A DNA stretch of 64,000 bases. Source: Streptomyces decoyicus. GTDB lineage: Bacteria; Actinomycetota; Actinomycetes; Streptomycetales; Streptomycetaceae. Positions within the stretch are counted from its first letter, which is position 1. Every line of letters starts with the position of its first letter. The DNA lies in contig NZ_CP082301.1 of assembly GCF_019880305.1 (NCBI RefSeq), positions 7,564,001 through 7,628,000 of the forward strand. The letters are read 5' to 3'. Shown here in pieces: positions 9,149 to 16,707 of this stretch. A program made the position numbers and the translations under genes. The notes below the pieces were generated by a model. That model was not told where the DNA came from and made no database searches. It saw nothing but the letters and a program-made list of their open reading frames with translations.

Positions 9149-9247
9149 CCTGGTGACCTACTCCGTCGGGGGCAGACCCCGACCGATCGAACCGGCCGAC
9201 GGCGATGCATGTCCCGCGTCGCCCCACGGCCATGAGGGAGGCTCAGT

Positions 9248-9376
9248 ATGTTGACGGCGATCGCAGACGTTCTCAGGTCGATCGGTGGCGCCATCGCCAC
9301 CGTCGTCACCCTGCCGTTCCGGGCCGTGGCCCGGCTCTTCGGCGGGGCCGCGGACACCGCACACGGACGCCACTGA
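9248..9376 (+). CDS. Small amphipathic protein, 42 residues
   Basis: A short frame starting MLTAIADVLRSIGGAIA, with GGGAGG six bases upstream of ATG 9248. It encodes a hydrophobic/amphipathic helix followed by LPFRAVARLFGGAADTA and a basic end. Similar tiny proteins with an LPFRxxxRLFGGA signature occur in Streptomyces in my memory, without known function. It lies 99 bp after the aeRF1-like gene on the same strand and before a strong hairpin, so it may be its operon partner. The amphipathic segment suggests membrane or ribosome-surface association, but that is a guess. Confidence 0.6.
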   Translation: MLTAIADVLRSIGGAIATVVTLPFRAVARLFGGAADTAHGRH

Positions 9377-9462
9377 ACCGCACCCGGAGATCCTGGCGTA
9401 CCGCAACGGACACCACGGCATGCCGCGTGTGCACGCCCTCGCACTCGGCCGCCGGCACACCA

Positions 9463-9495
9463 CCGCCCGCCGACCGGATTCCGGTCGGCGGGCGG
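9463..9495. terminator. Strong hairpin terminator between convergent genes
   Basis: A perfect 15-bp stem (left arm 9463-9477, right arm 9481-9495) with a 3-base loop. It is very GC-rich and sits between the 42-residue gene and the convergent MFS permease gene, so it can stop transcription from both sides. Confidence 0.8.
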
Positions 9496-9518
9496 CGAGG
9501 TGGTACCGGGCGGCTGCC

Positions 9519-10961
9519 TCAGCTCTGGGCTTCGGCCGCCACCGGCTTCGGGATCAGGAAGGACGTCGCAATGGCCGCGGTCAGGATGACCACGCCGGCG
9601 ATCATGCCGGCGGTGTAGCCCCCGGCCGACGAGGGGTCCGTCGGCGTGGCGGCCGTCTTGACCGCGTAGAGGAGCGCAAAGCTCAGGCCGGCGCCGAGGT
9701 TGAACGCGCCCGCGTTGAGTCCGGGCAGGAAGCCCGGGTTCTCGCTGGGGGAGAGGACGATGCCCAGCCCGTTGAGGACGATGTTCGCCACGCCCGCGTA
9801 GGCGATGCCCACCAGGATGGACGTCACCAGCAGCAGGCCCTGCGAATGGCTGTGCATCGTGAGCAGCATCAGGACGACCGTCGCCACCGATCCGACCAGG
9901 CCGAACCGCAGGATGCGGCCGTAGCCGAAGGTGGCGGCGAGGCGGCCGGCCAGCGGGCCCATGGCCAGCCCGGCGAGGGCGTACGGGGACAGCGTCCACC
10001 ACGCTGAGGCCTCGGCGCTCATACCGAGACCGGCCTGGGCGTCCTGGGCGAAGGTCGGGATCAGCCCGTTCATGACGGCGAACACACCGGTCATGGTGAG
10101 CACGGTGGTCAGCAACGTGGCCCACGTCGCGCGCTGCTTGAGGTGCCGGGTGGCGACCAGCGGGTGCCCGCTGCGGTTCTCGGTCCGCCAGAACAGGGCG
10201 AAGGCGGCCGCGGACACCACGAGGAGGACGGCGATCAGCGGCCAGTCGGCGGCGGCCAGCTTGCCCGCCTCGTTCAGCGCGGTCAGCAGCGAGCCGACGG
10301 AGACGACGAGCAGCGTGACGCCGGGCCAGTCCATACGGGTCGCCGCGGGCGCCTTCGACTCCGGGGTCAGGGTGGCGACCAGCACGGTGGCCAGGGCCGC
10401 GACGACCGCCATCGCCCAGAAGACCGACCCGAACCCGTGGTGGTCGGCGAGGTAGCCGCCCGCCAGGGAGTCGACCCCGGCGATACCGCCGTTGACCGCG
10501 GTGATCACGCCGAGCAGGGTGCCGTAGCGCTTGGGCTCCTTCACCTCGACCCGCAGCATGATCAGACAGAGCGGGACGACCGGGCCGCAGACCCCCTGGA
10601 TGACCCGGCCGGCGAACAGCATCGGCACGCTGGTCGCCAGCGCGGCGACCACACATCCGACGACCATCAGGCCGAGCATGCCGGCCAGTACCCGGCGGCG
10701 GCCGATGACATCGCCCAGCCGCGGGAGGAACAGGGAGAACAGTGCCGCCGAGGTGAAGAACGCGGTCTGGGTGAGGCCGATCTCCGCGGAGCTGGCGCCG
10801 AGCGAGTCCTCGATGTTCTTGAGCGCGGGGCTGAGCATGCTGGCGTTGAGCTGGAAGGCGAAGCACGCCGCGAGCAGCGCCGCGACCAGGACGCCTATCC
10901 GGACGCCGGAGCCGCCGCCGTCCGTCACCTCGACGGGGCGCCGGGTGGTGGAAACGTTCAT
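9519..10961 (-). CDS. MFS permease coupled to nucleoside hydrolase
   Basis: A 480-residue major facilitator protein with about 14 hydrophobic segments. The MFS signature is LPRLGDVIGRRRVLAGMLGL between helices 2 and 3. Its ATG at 10961 overlaps the stop of the nucleoside hydrolase gene (ATGA), which suggests it imports the nucleoside or related substrate of that enzyme, although drug-exporter-like members have the same general architecture. The operon is probably controlled by the divergent LacI-type regulator at 12242. It ends at the strong hairpin at 9463-9495. Confidence 0.88.
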   Translation of the reverse strand: MNVSTTRRPVEVTDGGGSGVRIGVLVAALLAACFAFQLNASMLSPALKNIEDSLGASSAEIGLTQTAFFTSAALFSLFLPRLGDVIGRRRVLAGMLGLMVVGCVVAALATSVPMLFAGRVIQGVCGPVVPLCLIMLRVEVKEPKRYGTLLGVITAVNGGIAGVDSLAGGYLADHHGFGSVFWAMAVVAALATVLVATLTPESKAPAATRMDWPGVTLLVVSVGSLLTALNEAGKLAAADWPLIAVLLVVSAAAFALFWRTENRSGHPLVATRHLKQRATWATLLTTVLTMTGVFAVMNGLIPTFAQDAQAGLGMSAEASAWWTLSPYALAGLAMGPLAGRLAATFGYGRILRFGLVGSVATVVLMLLTMHSHSQGLLLVTSILVGIAYAGVANIVLNGLGIVLSPSENPGFLPGLNAGAFNLGAGLSFALLYAVKTAATPTDPSSAGGYTAGMIAGVVILTAAIATSFLIPKPVAAEAQS

Positions 10962-11905
10962 GCCTCGATGTCGCCGATCCGCTCGAGCGCGTCCACGACG
11001 AGGTTCCAGAACCGCTCGTGGTCGAGCTTGACCGCGACCTGGGTGGTGCAGTCGTCCGGGGCGGGCGCACGGAAGTCCGTCACGGTCATCCCGAGCGTGA
11101 GCGCACCGCGCAGCTCGATGTCCACCGGGGCCTTGCGCACGGTCATGACGTCCGGGTCGATCACATACGCGACCGCGCACGGGTCGTGGACCGGCGGGTG
11201 GTCGAAGCCCTGGTTCTCGCGGTAGGCCTCGCGGAAGAAGTCCAGCAGCTCCAGGACGAACGTGGCGGGCTTGGTACCGACGGCGGCGATCTTCTCCTCG
11301 ACCGCGGGGGTGGCCAGCGCCTGGTGCGTGAGGTCCAGGCCGACCATCGTGACCGGCCACGTCTCGTTGAAGACGATGTGCGCGGCCTCGGGGTCGATGA
11401 TGATGTTGAACTCGGCGACCGCGCTCCAGTTGCCCTCGTGGTAGCCGCCGCCCATCAGGACGACCTCGCGGACCCGCTCCGCGATCCGCGGCTCCTTGCG
11501 GACGGCCAGCGCGATGTTGGTCAGGCCCGCGGTCGGGACGATGGTGATCTCGCCGGGCTCGTGGGACATCACCGTGTCGATGATCAGGTCCACCGCATGC
11601 CGGCGGTCCAGCTCGATGGCGGGCTCGGGCAGGTCCGGGCCGTCGAGACCGGTCTCGCCGTGGATGTCCGGCGCCGTCTCGATGGACCGCACCAGCGGAC
11701 GCGGGCAGCCGGCGGCAAAGGGCACGCCCGTGATCCCGGCGATGCGCGCCACGGACAGGGCGTTGCGGGTCACCTTCTCCAGCGTCTGGTTCCCGACCAC
11801 GGTCGTCACGGCGACCAGCTCGACGTCGGGATTGCCATGGGCCAGGAGCATGGCGATCGCATCGTCATGCCCCGGGTCGCAGTCGAGGATGATCTTTCTG
11901 GCCAA
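10958..11905 (-). CDS. Nucleoside hydrolase
   Basis: A 315-residue inosine-uridine-preferring nucleoside hydrolase family enzyme, cleaving the N-glycosidic bond of ribonucleosides. The calcium-binding DxDPGxDD motif is at residues 8-15 (DCDPGHDDA). VAVTTVVGNQTLEKVTRNA, TIVPTAGLTNIALA, VLMGGG and EFNIIIDPEAAHIVF are typical. I start it at TTG 11905 because relatives begin right before this motif and GGGG lies eight bases upstream; ATG 11962 or 11998 would give an unusual N-terminal extension. First gene of a coupled pair with the MFS permease. Confidence 0.9.
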   Translation of the reverse strand: MARKIILDCDPGHDDAIAMLLAHGNPDVELVAVTTVVGNQTLEKVTRNALSVARIAGITGVPFAAGCPRPLVRSIETAPDIHGETGLDGPDLPEPAIELDRRHAVDLIIDTVMSHEPGEITIVPTAGLTNIALAVRKEPRIAERVREVVLMGGGYHEGNWSAVAEFNIIIDPEAAHIVFNETWPVTMVGLDLTHQALATPAVEEKIAAVGTKPATFVLELLDFFREAYRENQGFDHPPVHDPCAVAYVIDPDVMTVRKAPVDIELRGALTLGMTVTDFRAPAPDDCTTQVAVKLDHERFWNLVVDALERIGDIEA

Positions 11906-12040
11906 CGGAGGAGCCCCTTTGCTCTGCTGCTCGGAAAAGCGGTGATGTGTGCGGGCCGACATGGGCTCCGGCGCACAGCGCGCCCGGCGGTCACCCATGG
12001 TGAGCCCGGGCGTGGGGTCAGCCGACGGGCGAGCAGCATG

Positions 12041-12087
12041 GGAAAACGTTCTCCGGAAACTTGACCTATGGACCCGCCGGTTGTCAA
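12041..12087 (-). promoter_or_regulatory. Promoter with LacI-type operator for the nucleoside operon
   Basis: On the minus strand a TTGACA (12082-12087) is followed 17 bases on by a weak TCAAGT. Directly downstream lies GGAAAACGTTCTCC (12041-12054), an imperfect palindrome around a central CG with AACGTT core, the form typical of LacI/GalR-family operators. The regulator gene at 12242 is divergent, so it probably represses here. The -10 is poor, so the promoter call is weaker than the operator. Confidence 0.55.
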
Positions 12088-12241
12088 CGGTTCAATCTCT
12101 GGCCTTCTGCCCCTTATCGGGATGAAGGGTGGGTGGCGCGGCCGGTGAATCCGCGCCCGGTGGGACAACGATTGCCAGGCGTTCAAAGGGGCGTATGCTC
12201 CCTCCGGTTCGGGTGGGCCGAGCGAAGGGAGCCGGGAGACG

Positions 12242-13261
12242 GTGGCCGAAGTCACGTTGAAGGATGTCGCGCTGGCGTCGGGCTGCTCCATTGCCACGGT
12301 CTCCCGCGTCCTGGCCGGCACCCGTCCGGTCGGCGCCGAGGCCGCCCGCACCGTACGCGAGGCGGCCGAGCGGCTGGGCTACCGGCCCAACCATGTGGCC
12401 CGCGCCCTGCGCAGCCGTTCCACCGGCACCGTCGGACTCGTTCTGCCGCAGATCACCAACCCGTTCTTCCCCTCCCTCGTCCGGGAGCTGGAGCACGCCC
12501 TGCATGCCGAGGGGCGGGCCGTGCTCCTCGCCGACTGCGACGACGACCCGGTGACCGAGGCGGCCCGGATCGGCGCGTTCCTGGGGCGGCAGGTCGACGC
12601 CCTGCTGCTGGTACCGGTCGACGAGCGGCGCAGCCGGGAGGCGGTGGCGAGCGCGGCCGCCCGGGTGCCGCTGGTGCTGCTGGACCGCGGATGCGGCCCC
12701 GGCGTCGCCGACTCCGTCGCCGTCGACAACGCGGCCGGTATGTCTCTCGTCCTCGATCACCTGGCGGCCACCGGCCGCCGCCGCCCGTGCTTCGTCGGCG
12801 CCGCCGGTACCGCGTCGGCGGCGGTCGAGCGGCGCGCGGCTTACGAGGCGGGCGCCGGGGCGCTGGACCCCACGGCTCCCGGCCGCGTCGAACTCGGCGA
12901 CTTCTCGGTGCAGTGGGGGCGGGCCGCCGTCGACCGTGTCTGGCCGTCCCGGCCGGACGCCCTGATCTGCGCCAACGACCTCATCGCCGCCGGTGCGCTG
13001 CAACGCCTGCGGCAGCTCGGCGCGGACGTACCGGGCGAGGTCGCCGTGACCGGCTTTGACGACATCCCGCTCGCGGGCCTCGCCGACCCGGCGCTGACCA
13101 CCGTCCGCCAGCCGGTCGGCGAACTGGCCGCCGAGGCCGCCCGTCTGCTGAGCCGGCGCCCGGCCGGAGGGGAGCCGGGACCACGGCACACGGTCCGGCT
13201 CGCACCGCAGCTGGTCGTACGGGCCTCCAGCGCACCGGCCGGCGTTTCCCCGGCCCACTGA
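12242..13261 (+). CDS. LacI-family transcriptional regulator
   Basis: A 339-residue repressor. The N-terminal helix-turn-helix is VTLKDVALASGCSIATVSRV, followed by the hinge VARALRSRSTGTVGLVLP. The periplasmic-binding-protein-like sensor domain fills the rest (DALICANDLIAAGAL and VTGFDDIPLAGLADPALTTV are standard). It starts at GTG 12242 with GGGAG upstream. It is divergent from the nucleoside hydrolase/MFS operon and is the likely sensor of a nucleoside or sugar; a candidate operator lies at 12041-12054. Confidence 0.93.
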   Translation: MAEVTLKDVALASGCSIATVSRVLAGTRPVGAEAARTVREAAERLGYRPNHVARALRSRSTGTVGLVLPQITNPFFPSLVRELEHALHAEGRAVLLADCDDDPVTEAARIGAFLGRQVDALLLVPVDERRSREAVASAAARVPLVLLDRGCGPGVADSVAVDNAAGMSLVLDHLAATGRRRPCFVGAAGTASAAVERRAAYEAGAGALDPTAPGRVELGDFSVQWGRAAVDRVWPSRPDALICANDLIAAGALQRLRQLGADVPGEVAVTGFDDIPLAGLADPALTTVRQPVGELAAEAARLLSRRPAGGEPGPRHTVRLAPQLVVRASSAPAGVSPAH

Positions 13262-13325
13262 CCGCTGCCTCTTGGCCCGCTGACCGCTTCCCTCGTGAGG
13301 GAGAGCCGGAGCGCTTCCGCAACTC

Positions 13326-13363
13326 TTGACCGTACGCGGTCAGCGAGTAAAGTCTAGACCAAT
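13326..13363 (+). promoter_or_regulatory. LPMO promoter overlapped by a DasR-like site
   Basis: TTGACC (13326-13331) and TAAAGT (13348-13353) are 16 bases apart. A dre-like element spans 13348-13363 with the core GTCTAGACC; the right half fits the DasR consensus as I remember it (ACTGGTCTAGACCACT) and the left half is degenerate. It overlaps the -10, as expected for repression lifted by amino-sugar phosphates. A second inverted repeat, TGACCG-TACG-CGGTCA (13327-13342), covers the -35. Confidence 0.6.
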
Positions 13364-13485
13364 CAGTGCACCCTCGCGTCATCCACCCCACACTCAACGA
13401 GGTCTCCCGGGGCGGACGTTCGGCGTCGTCGGCGGCGCCGGGTCCGCCGTTCTCGCGTGGCGGCCTCCTTCGCGAAAGGGTTGTC

Positions 13486-14004
13486 ATGCATAGGAAAAGA
13501 AGGCTGGCCCTCGCCATCGGTGCGGGCATCGCCCCGCTGCTCGTCGTCACCATGCCGGTCAGTCCGGCAAGCGCACACGGCTATGTGTCCTCGCCGCCCA
13601 GCCGGCAGGCGCAGTGTGCCGCGGGCGCCATCGAGTGCGGCCCCATCAAATGGGAGCCGCAGAGCGTCGAGGGCCCCAAGGGGCTGACCAGCTGTAGTGG
13701 CGGCAACAGCCGGTTCGCCGAACTCGACAATGACGCCAAGGGCTGGAAGGTCACTCCGGTCGGCAGCTCCCAGTCCTTCAGCTGGCGCCTGACGGCCCGT
13801 CACTCCACCAGCACCTGGCAGTACTTCGTCGGCGGGAAGAAGGTCGCCGAATTCGACGACGGCGGTGCCCAGCCACCCGAGACCGTCTCGCACACCGTCA
13901 ATTTCGGCTCTCTCAAGGGCAAGCAGAAGATCCTCGCGGTCTGGAACATCGCCGATACCGCGAATGCCTTCTACGCCTGCATCGACGTCAACATCGGCGG
14001 CTGA
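13486..14004 (+). CDS. Small AA10 lytic polysaccharide monooxygenase (chitin-binding)
   Basis: A 172-residue secreted copper enzyme. A signal peptide ends PASA, so the mature protein starts at His31 (HGYVSSPPSRQ), the N-terminal half of the copper histidine brace. The second brace residue is His106 in LTARHSTSTWQYF. Phe162 (NAFYACIDV) is the likely axial residue. Four Cys (44, 51, 70, 165) can form two disulfides. The mature domain is only about 142 residues with no extra binding module, like the small chitin-active LPMOs of Streptomyces (SliLPMO10E type). It oxidatively cleaves chitin outside the cell, consistent with the DasR-like site upstream. Confidence 0.9.
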   Translation: MHRKRRLALAIGAGIAPLLVVTMPVSPASAHGYVSSPPSRQAQCAAGAIECGPIKWEPQSVEGPKGLTSCSGGNSRFAELDNDAKGWKVTPVGSSQSFSWRLTARHSTSTWQYFVGGKKVAEFDDGGAQPPETVSHTVNFGSLKGKQKILAVWNIADTANAFYACIDVNIGG

Positions 14005-14174
14005 GCGTCTCCCCTCGGCGCTCGCCCCCTGGTCCCTCCCGGCACCACCGCCCCGTCTCCCTCCGCCGGTCACAGCCGTGAACAGCCGAGCGGCAGGGCG
14101 ACGAGGGCGCTGAGGCACCCGTTACGATCGGCCCATTCAAGGCCGTTGTGCGTGGCCGCTGCCGGGAGGAAGAG

Positions 14175-15122
14175 ATGGGCCTGTTCCGCCGAGGACCGAA
14201 GCGGGATTCCCGCGAGCTGGCACGTGACGGGGAGTTCGGCTTCTTCTCCGAGCGCGAAGGCGGCGTCTTCAGATCACAGGTCCGGCAGGCCTTCGCGGAA
14301 CAGGGGCTCGAAGTCACCGCGTACGCGGGGGTGGTCACCGACTCTGCGGGCCGGCAGTTCGGCCTCGGCAACCTCGCCGCGGTGTGCCACCGCGACCGGC
14401 GCGGTGAGCGCAGCTGGCCCGCGCTGATCCGGGATCACGTCGGCAAGGTGCTCCGTACGATGGACGGCCCGCAGCCGCTGGAGATCCTCAGCGCGGACGA
14501 GATCCGGGCCTGCCTCTACCCCCGTGTGGTCGCCCAGGAGACGCTGCCCGCCTCGGACTCCTTCCGTTACGGCCGCGCGCCGGCGCCGGGGCTGCGGGAG
14601 GTGCTCGCCCTCGACCTGCCCGAGGCGGTGCAGATGCTGAGCGAGGACTCGCTCAACGACCTCGGGGACGTCGCCGAGCTGCGCATCCGGGCGATGAACA
14701 ATCTGCGCGCCCTGCCGGTCGAGGGGCATGAGACCGTCCGGCGCGGCGACGGCTCGGCGTTCGAGGTGCTGCTCGGTGATTCCTTCTTCACCGCGAGCCG
14801 GGTGCTGGTACTGGACGAACTGGTGCAGCGGCTCACGGGCACCGGGCTGACTCCGGACGGTGCGCTGGTCGCCCTGCCCTTCCGCCACCAGCTGGCGTTC
14901 CACCGTATCCACGATGCCCAGGTCGTCCCGGCGTTGCAGGCCATGGCGCAGTTTGCGGCGGCCGGCCACGAGGACGCGGCGGGCGCCATCAGCCCCCAGG
15001 TCTTCTGGTGGCGCCGGGGCGTGATGACCCCGCTGAGCGAGGCGGCCGGCGGCGGGCTGCGGGTGGTGGCGGATGCGGACTTCCAGGCGATGCTGGAGCG
15101 GTTGGTGCAGGACGAGGCCTGA
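14175..15122 (+). CDS. Conserved protein of unknown function, 315 residues
   Basis: A soluble 315-residue protein with GGGAGGAAGAG before ATG 14175. I do not recognise the family with certainty; the layout loosely recalls DUF1444/YtpQ proteins. Visible segments are GVFRSQVRQAFAEQGLEV, AAVCHRDRRGERSWPALIRD, and a C-terminal region with FRHQLAFHRIHD and ISPQVFWWRRG. There is no signal peptide or membrane segment. It is monocistronic, with a strong convergent terminator 98 bp downstream. Confidence 0.8.
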   Translation: MGLFRRGPKRDSRELARDGEFGFFSEREGGVFRSQVRQAFAEQGLEVTAYAGVVTDSAGRQFGLGNLAAVCHRDRRGERSWPALIRDHVGKVLRTMDGPQPLEILSADEIRACLYPRVVAQETLPASDSFRYGRAPAPGLREVLALDLPEAVQMLSEDSLNDLGDVAELRIRAMNNLRALPVEGHETVRRGDGSAFEVLLGDSFFTASRVLVLDELVQRLTGTGLTPDGALVALPFRHQLAFHRIHDAQVVPALQAMAQFAAAGHEDAAGAISPQVFWWRRGVMTPLSEAAGGGLRVVADADFQAMLERLVQDEA

Positions 15123-15219
15123 GCGGCGCCACGGCGTCCGGCGCGCACACCGCGCACAAGATTTTCTTGCGAAATATTCACCATGAGGGAACCTGCGGCC
15201 CCATCCACCCGTTATCACT

Positions 15220-15259
15220 AGTGAGGCCCCACGCTCTCCCCCGTGCGTGGGGCCTCACT
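15220..15259. terminator. Bidirectional terminator hairpin
   Basis: A perfect 15-bp stem, AGTGAGGCCCCACGC (15220-15234) with its complement (15245-15259) and a 10-base loop. It lies between the convergent genes ending at 15122 and 15305. Confidence 0.88.
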
Positions 15260-15304
15260 GTGTCTCCGCGCCGGTATCCGTGACTCCGGCCCGCCCGCTC
15301 GGTC

Positions 15305-15727
15305 TCAGCCGTCGAGCCCTGCGCGTTCCTCCTCGGTGAGCAACCGCGAGCGGATCAGGAAGCGGACGCCTTCGGGCGCTTCCAGGGAGAATCCGCTGCC
15401 CCGCCCCGGTACGACGTCCACCGTCAGATGGGTGTGCCGCCAGCGCTCGAACTGGTCCGCCGACATCCAGAACCCCACCGGTTCCGGCACGCCCTCCACG
15501 GTCAGCCGGGCCAGCAGCACATCCGACGCACCCGTGCGGAGTTCCCCGGCCTGGTAGCACATGGGCGCGCTGCCGTCACAGCAGCCGCCGGACTGGTGGA
15601 ACATCAGCGGGCCGTGCTGATCGTGCAGCAGGCGCAGCAGTTCCGTCGCCGCCGCGCTGAGCGCGATGCGTGAAGGGCCCTCCGGGGCGGCGCCCCCGGC
15701 CGCCTCCTGCCCCTCGCCGCCGCCCAT
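15305..15727 (-). CDS. DUF779 family protein
   Basis: A 140-residue protein with the DUF779 pattern: FHQSGGCCDGSAPMCY, then VLLARLTVEGVPEPVGFWMS and FERWRHTHLTVDVVPGRGSG, and an end of the form FSLEAPEGVRFLIRSRLLT. The Cys cluster CCDGSxPMC could bind a metal. The family is usually encoded beside aldehyde dehydrogenases and is thought to be linked to aldehyde metabolism; no such enzyme is adjacent here. Start ATG 15727 has GGGGAG six bases upstream. About 190 bp upstream is a perfect palindrome GCAACGTTGC (15915-15924). Confidence 0.87.
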   Translation of the reverse strand: MGGGEGQEAAGGAAPEGPSRIALSAAATELLRLLHDQHGPLMFHQSGGCCDGSAPMCYQAGELRTGASDVLLARLTVEGVPEPVGFWMSADQFERWRHTHLTVDVVPGRGSGFSLEAPEGVRFLIRSRLLTEEERAGLDG

Positions 15728-15914
15728 CAGACGCTCCCCGGCTTCTTCGTACAGCAGCTGACCAGCGGGTTGTCGGTCTCTTGTCGGTACACGTGCCGTT
15801 CCTCTCTTGACCGGCCACAACGGACGCCGCCCCGGGACGGCGGCGAGCCGGCCCGGAAGGGGCCGGATCGTGGTCACCGAGCCGCCACGGAGGCAGTGCC
15901 CCAGTTAACTCCCT

Positions 15915-15924
15915 GCAACGTTGC
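15915..15924. promoter_or_regulatory. Candidate operator GCAACGTTGC upstream of DUF779 gene
   Basis: A perfect 10-bp palindrome centred on CG, the shape of a LacI-type operator, with a further half-site GTTGC about 8 bases on. It lies between the DUF779 gene and the NUDIX gene, both on the minus strand. No promoter elements are convincing around it. Confidence 0.3.
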
Positions 15925-15953
15925 GCGGTGGTTGCACGCGAGGGCGGGGACTG

Positions 15954-16505
15954 TCAGATGCGGCGGCTCCCGTCGGCATCCGGTGATTCCCGGCGGTCGT
16001 GGTGCGATCCGGGCGCCGCAATGCCGAAGGAGTGCGGGGGCGCTACCGCGATGTCCAGGTCGGGGCGCCAGGCCGCGAGGATCTGGGCGGAGGGCGTGAA
16101 CAGCGGGCCCGGCAGGCCGGTGGGGTCGTGCCACTGCCAGTCGCCGACGATATCGGGCTCGGCCGCGTAGGGCGTGCCGGTGCAGGCGGTGACGAGGGCG
16201 GCCATCGTGATGCGGTGGACGCCCTGGACGTCGTCGTGGAGCATCGCGAGGACCCGGACGGCATGTGGCTCGGCATGCAGGCCGGTTTCCTCGTGCAGTT
16301 CCCGTGCGGCGGCGGCCGGCACGCTCTCGCCCGGGTCGATCTTGCCTCCCGGGAGTTCCCAGGTCCCGGCGCGGTGCCGTCCGATCAGGACATGTCCCTG
16401 AGGGGCGAGGACGATGACGCCCACGCCGAAGGCCGCTCGCGCCTCCGGCGGTCGGCTGTTGCGCGGCCGGGCGGTCACCGTGCCACGAGTGGTTCCGTCC
16501 GTCAT
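15954..16505 (-). CDS. NUDIX hydrolase
   Basis: A 183-residue protein with a perfect NUDIX box at residues 54-76 (GX5EX7RELXEEXGL), beginning GKIDPGES. GRHRAGTWELPGG just before it and VTACTGTPYAAEPDIVGDWQ after it match the MutT/8-oxo-dGTP and nucleotide-sugar hydrolase group. The substrate cannot be told from the sequence. ATG 16505 is preceded by AGGAGG. It is divergent from the LAL regulator gene at 16708. Confidence 0.92.
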   Translation of the reverse strand: MTDGTTRGTVTARPRNSRPPEARAAFGVGVIVLAPQGHVLIGRHRAGTWELPGGKIDPGESVPAAAARELHEETGLHAEPHAVRVLAMLHDDVQGVHRITMAALVTACTGTPYAAEPDIVGDWQWHDPTGLPGPLFTPSAQILAAWRPDLDIAVAPPHSFGIAAPGSHHDRRESPDADGSRRI

Positions 16506-16707
16506 GCCGGGCCTCCTGGAGTCCGTCCGGTGCGAGGTGCAGCAGCGTATGCCGTCGGCTGCGGCGTGTGTGCGGTGTAGCCGCCTCCCGTGACGGACCG
16601 CAGCATTCCGCCCGGGCGGACGTTTCTCCGGCGCGTCCCTCGGCCGGGTACATCTGGGCGCCCGGCTCAAGCAACCGCGGTGGTCATCGGGACGTCTCGA
16701 AAGCCAG

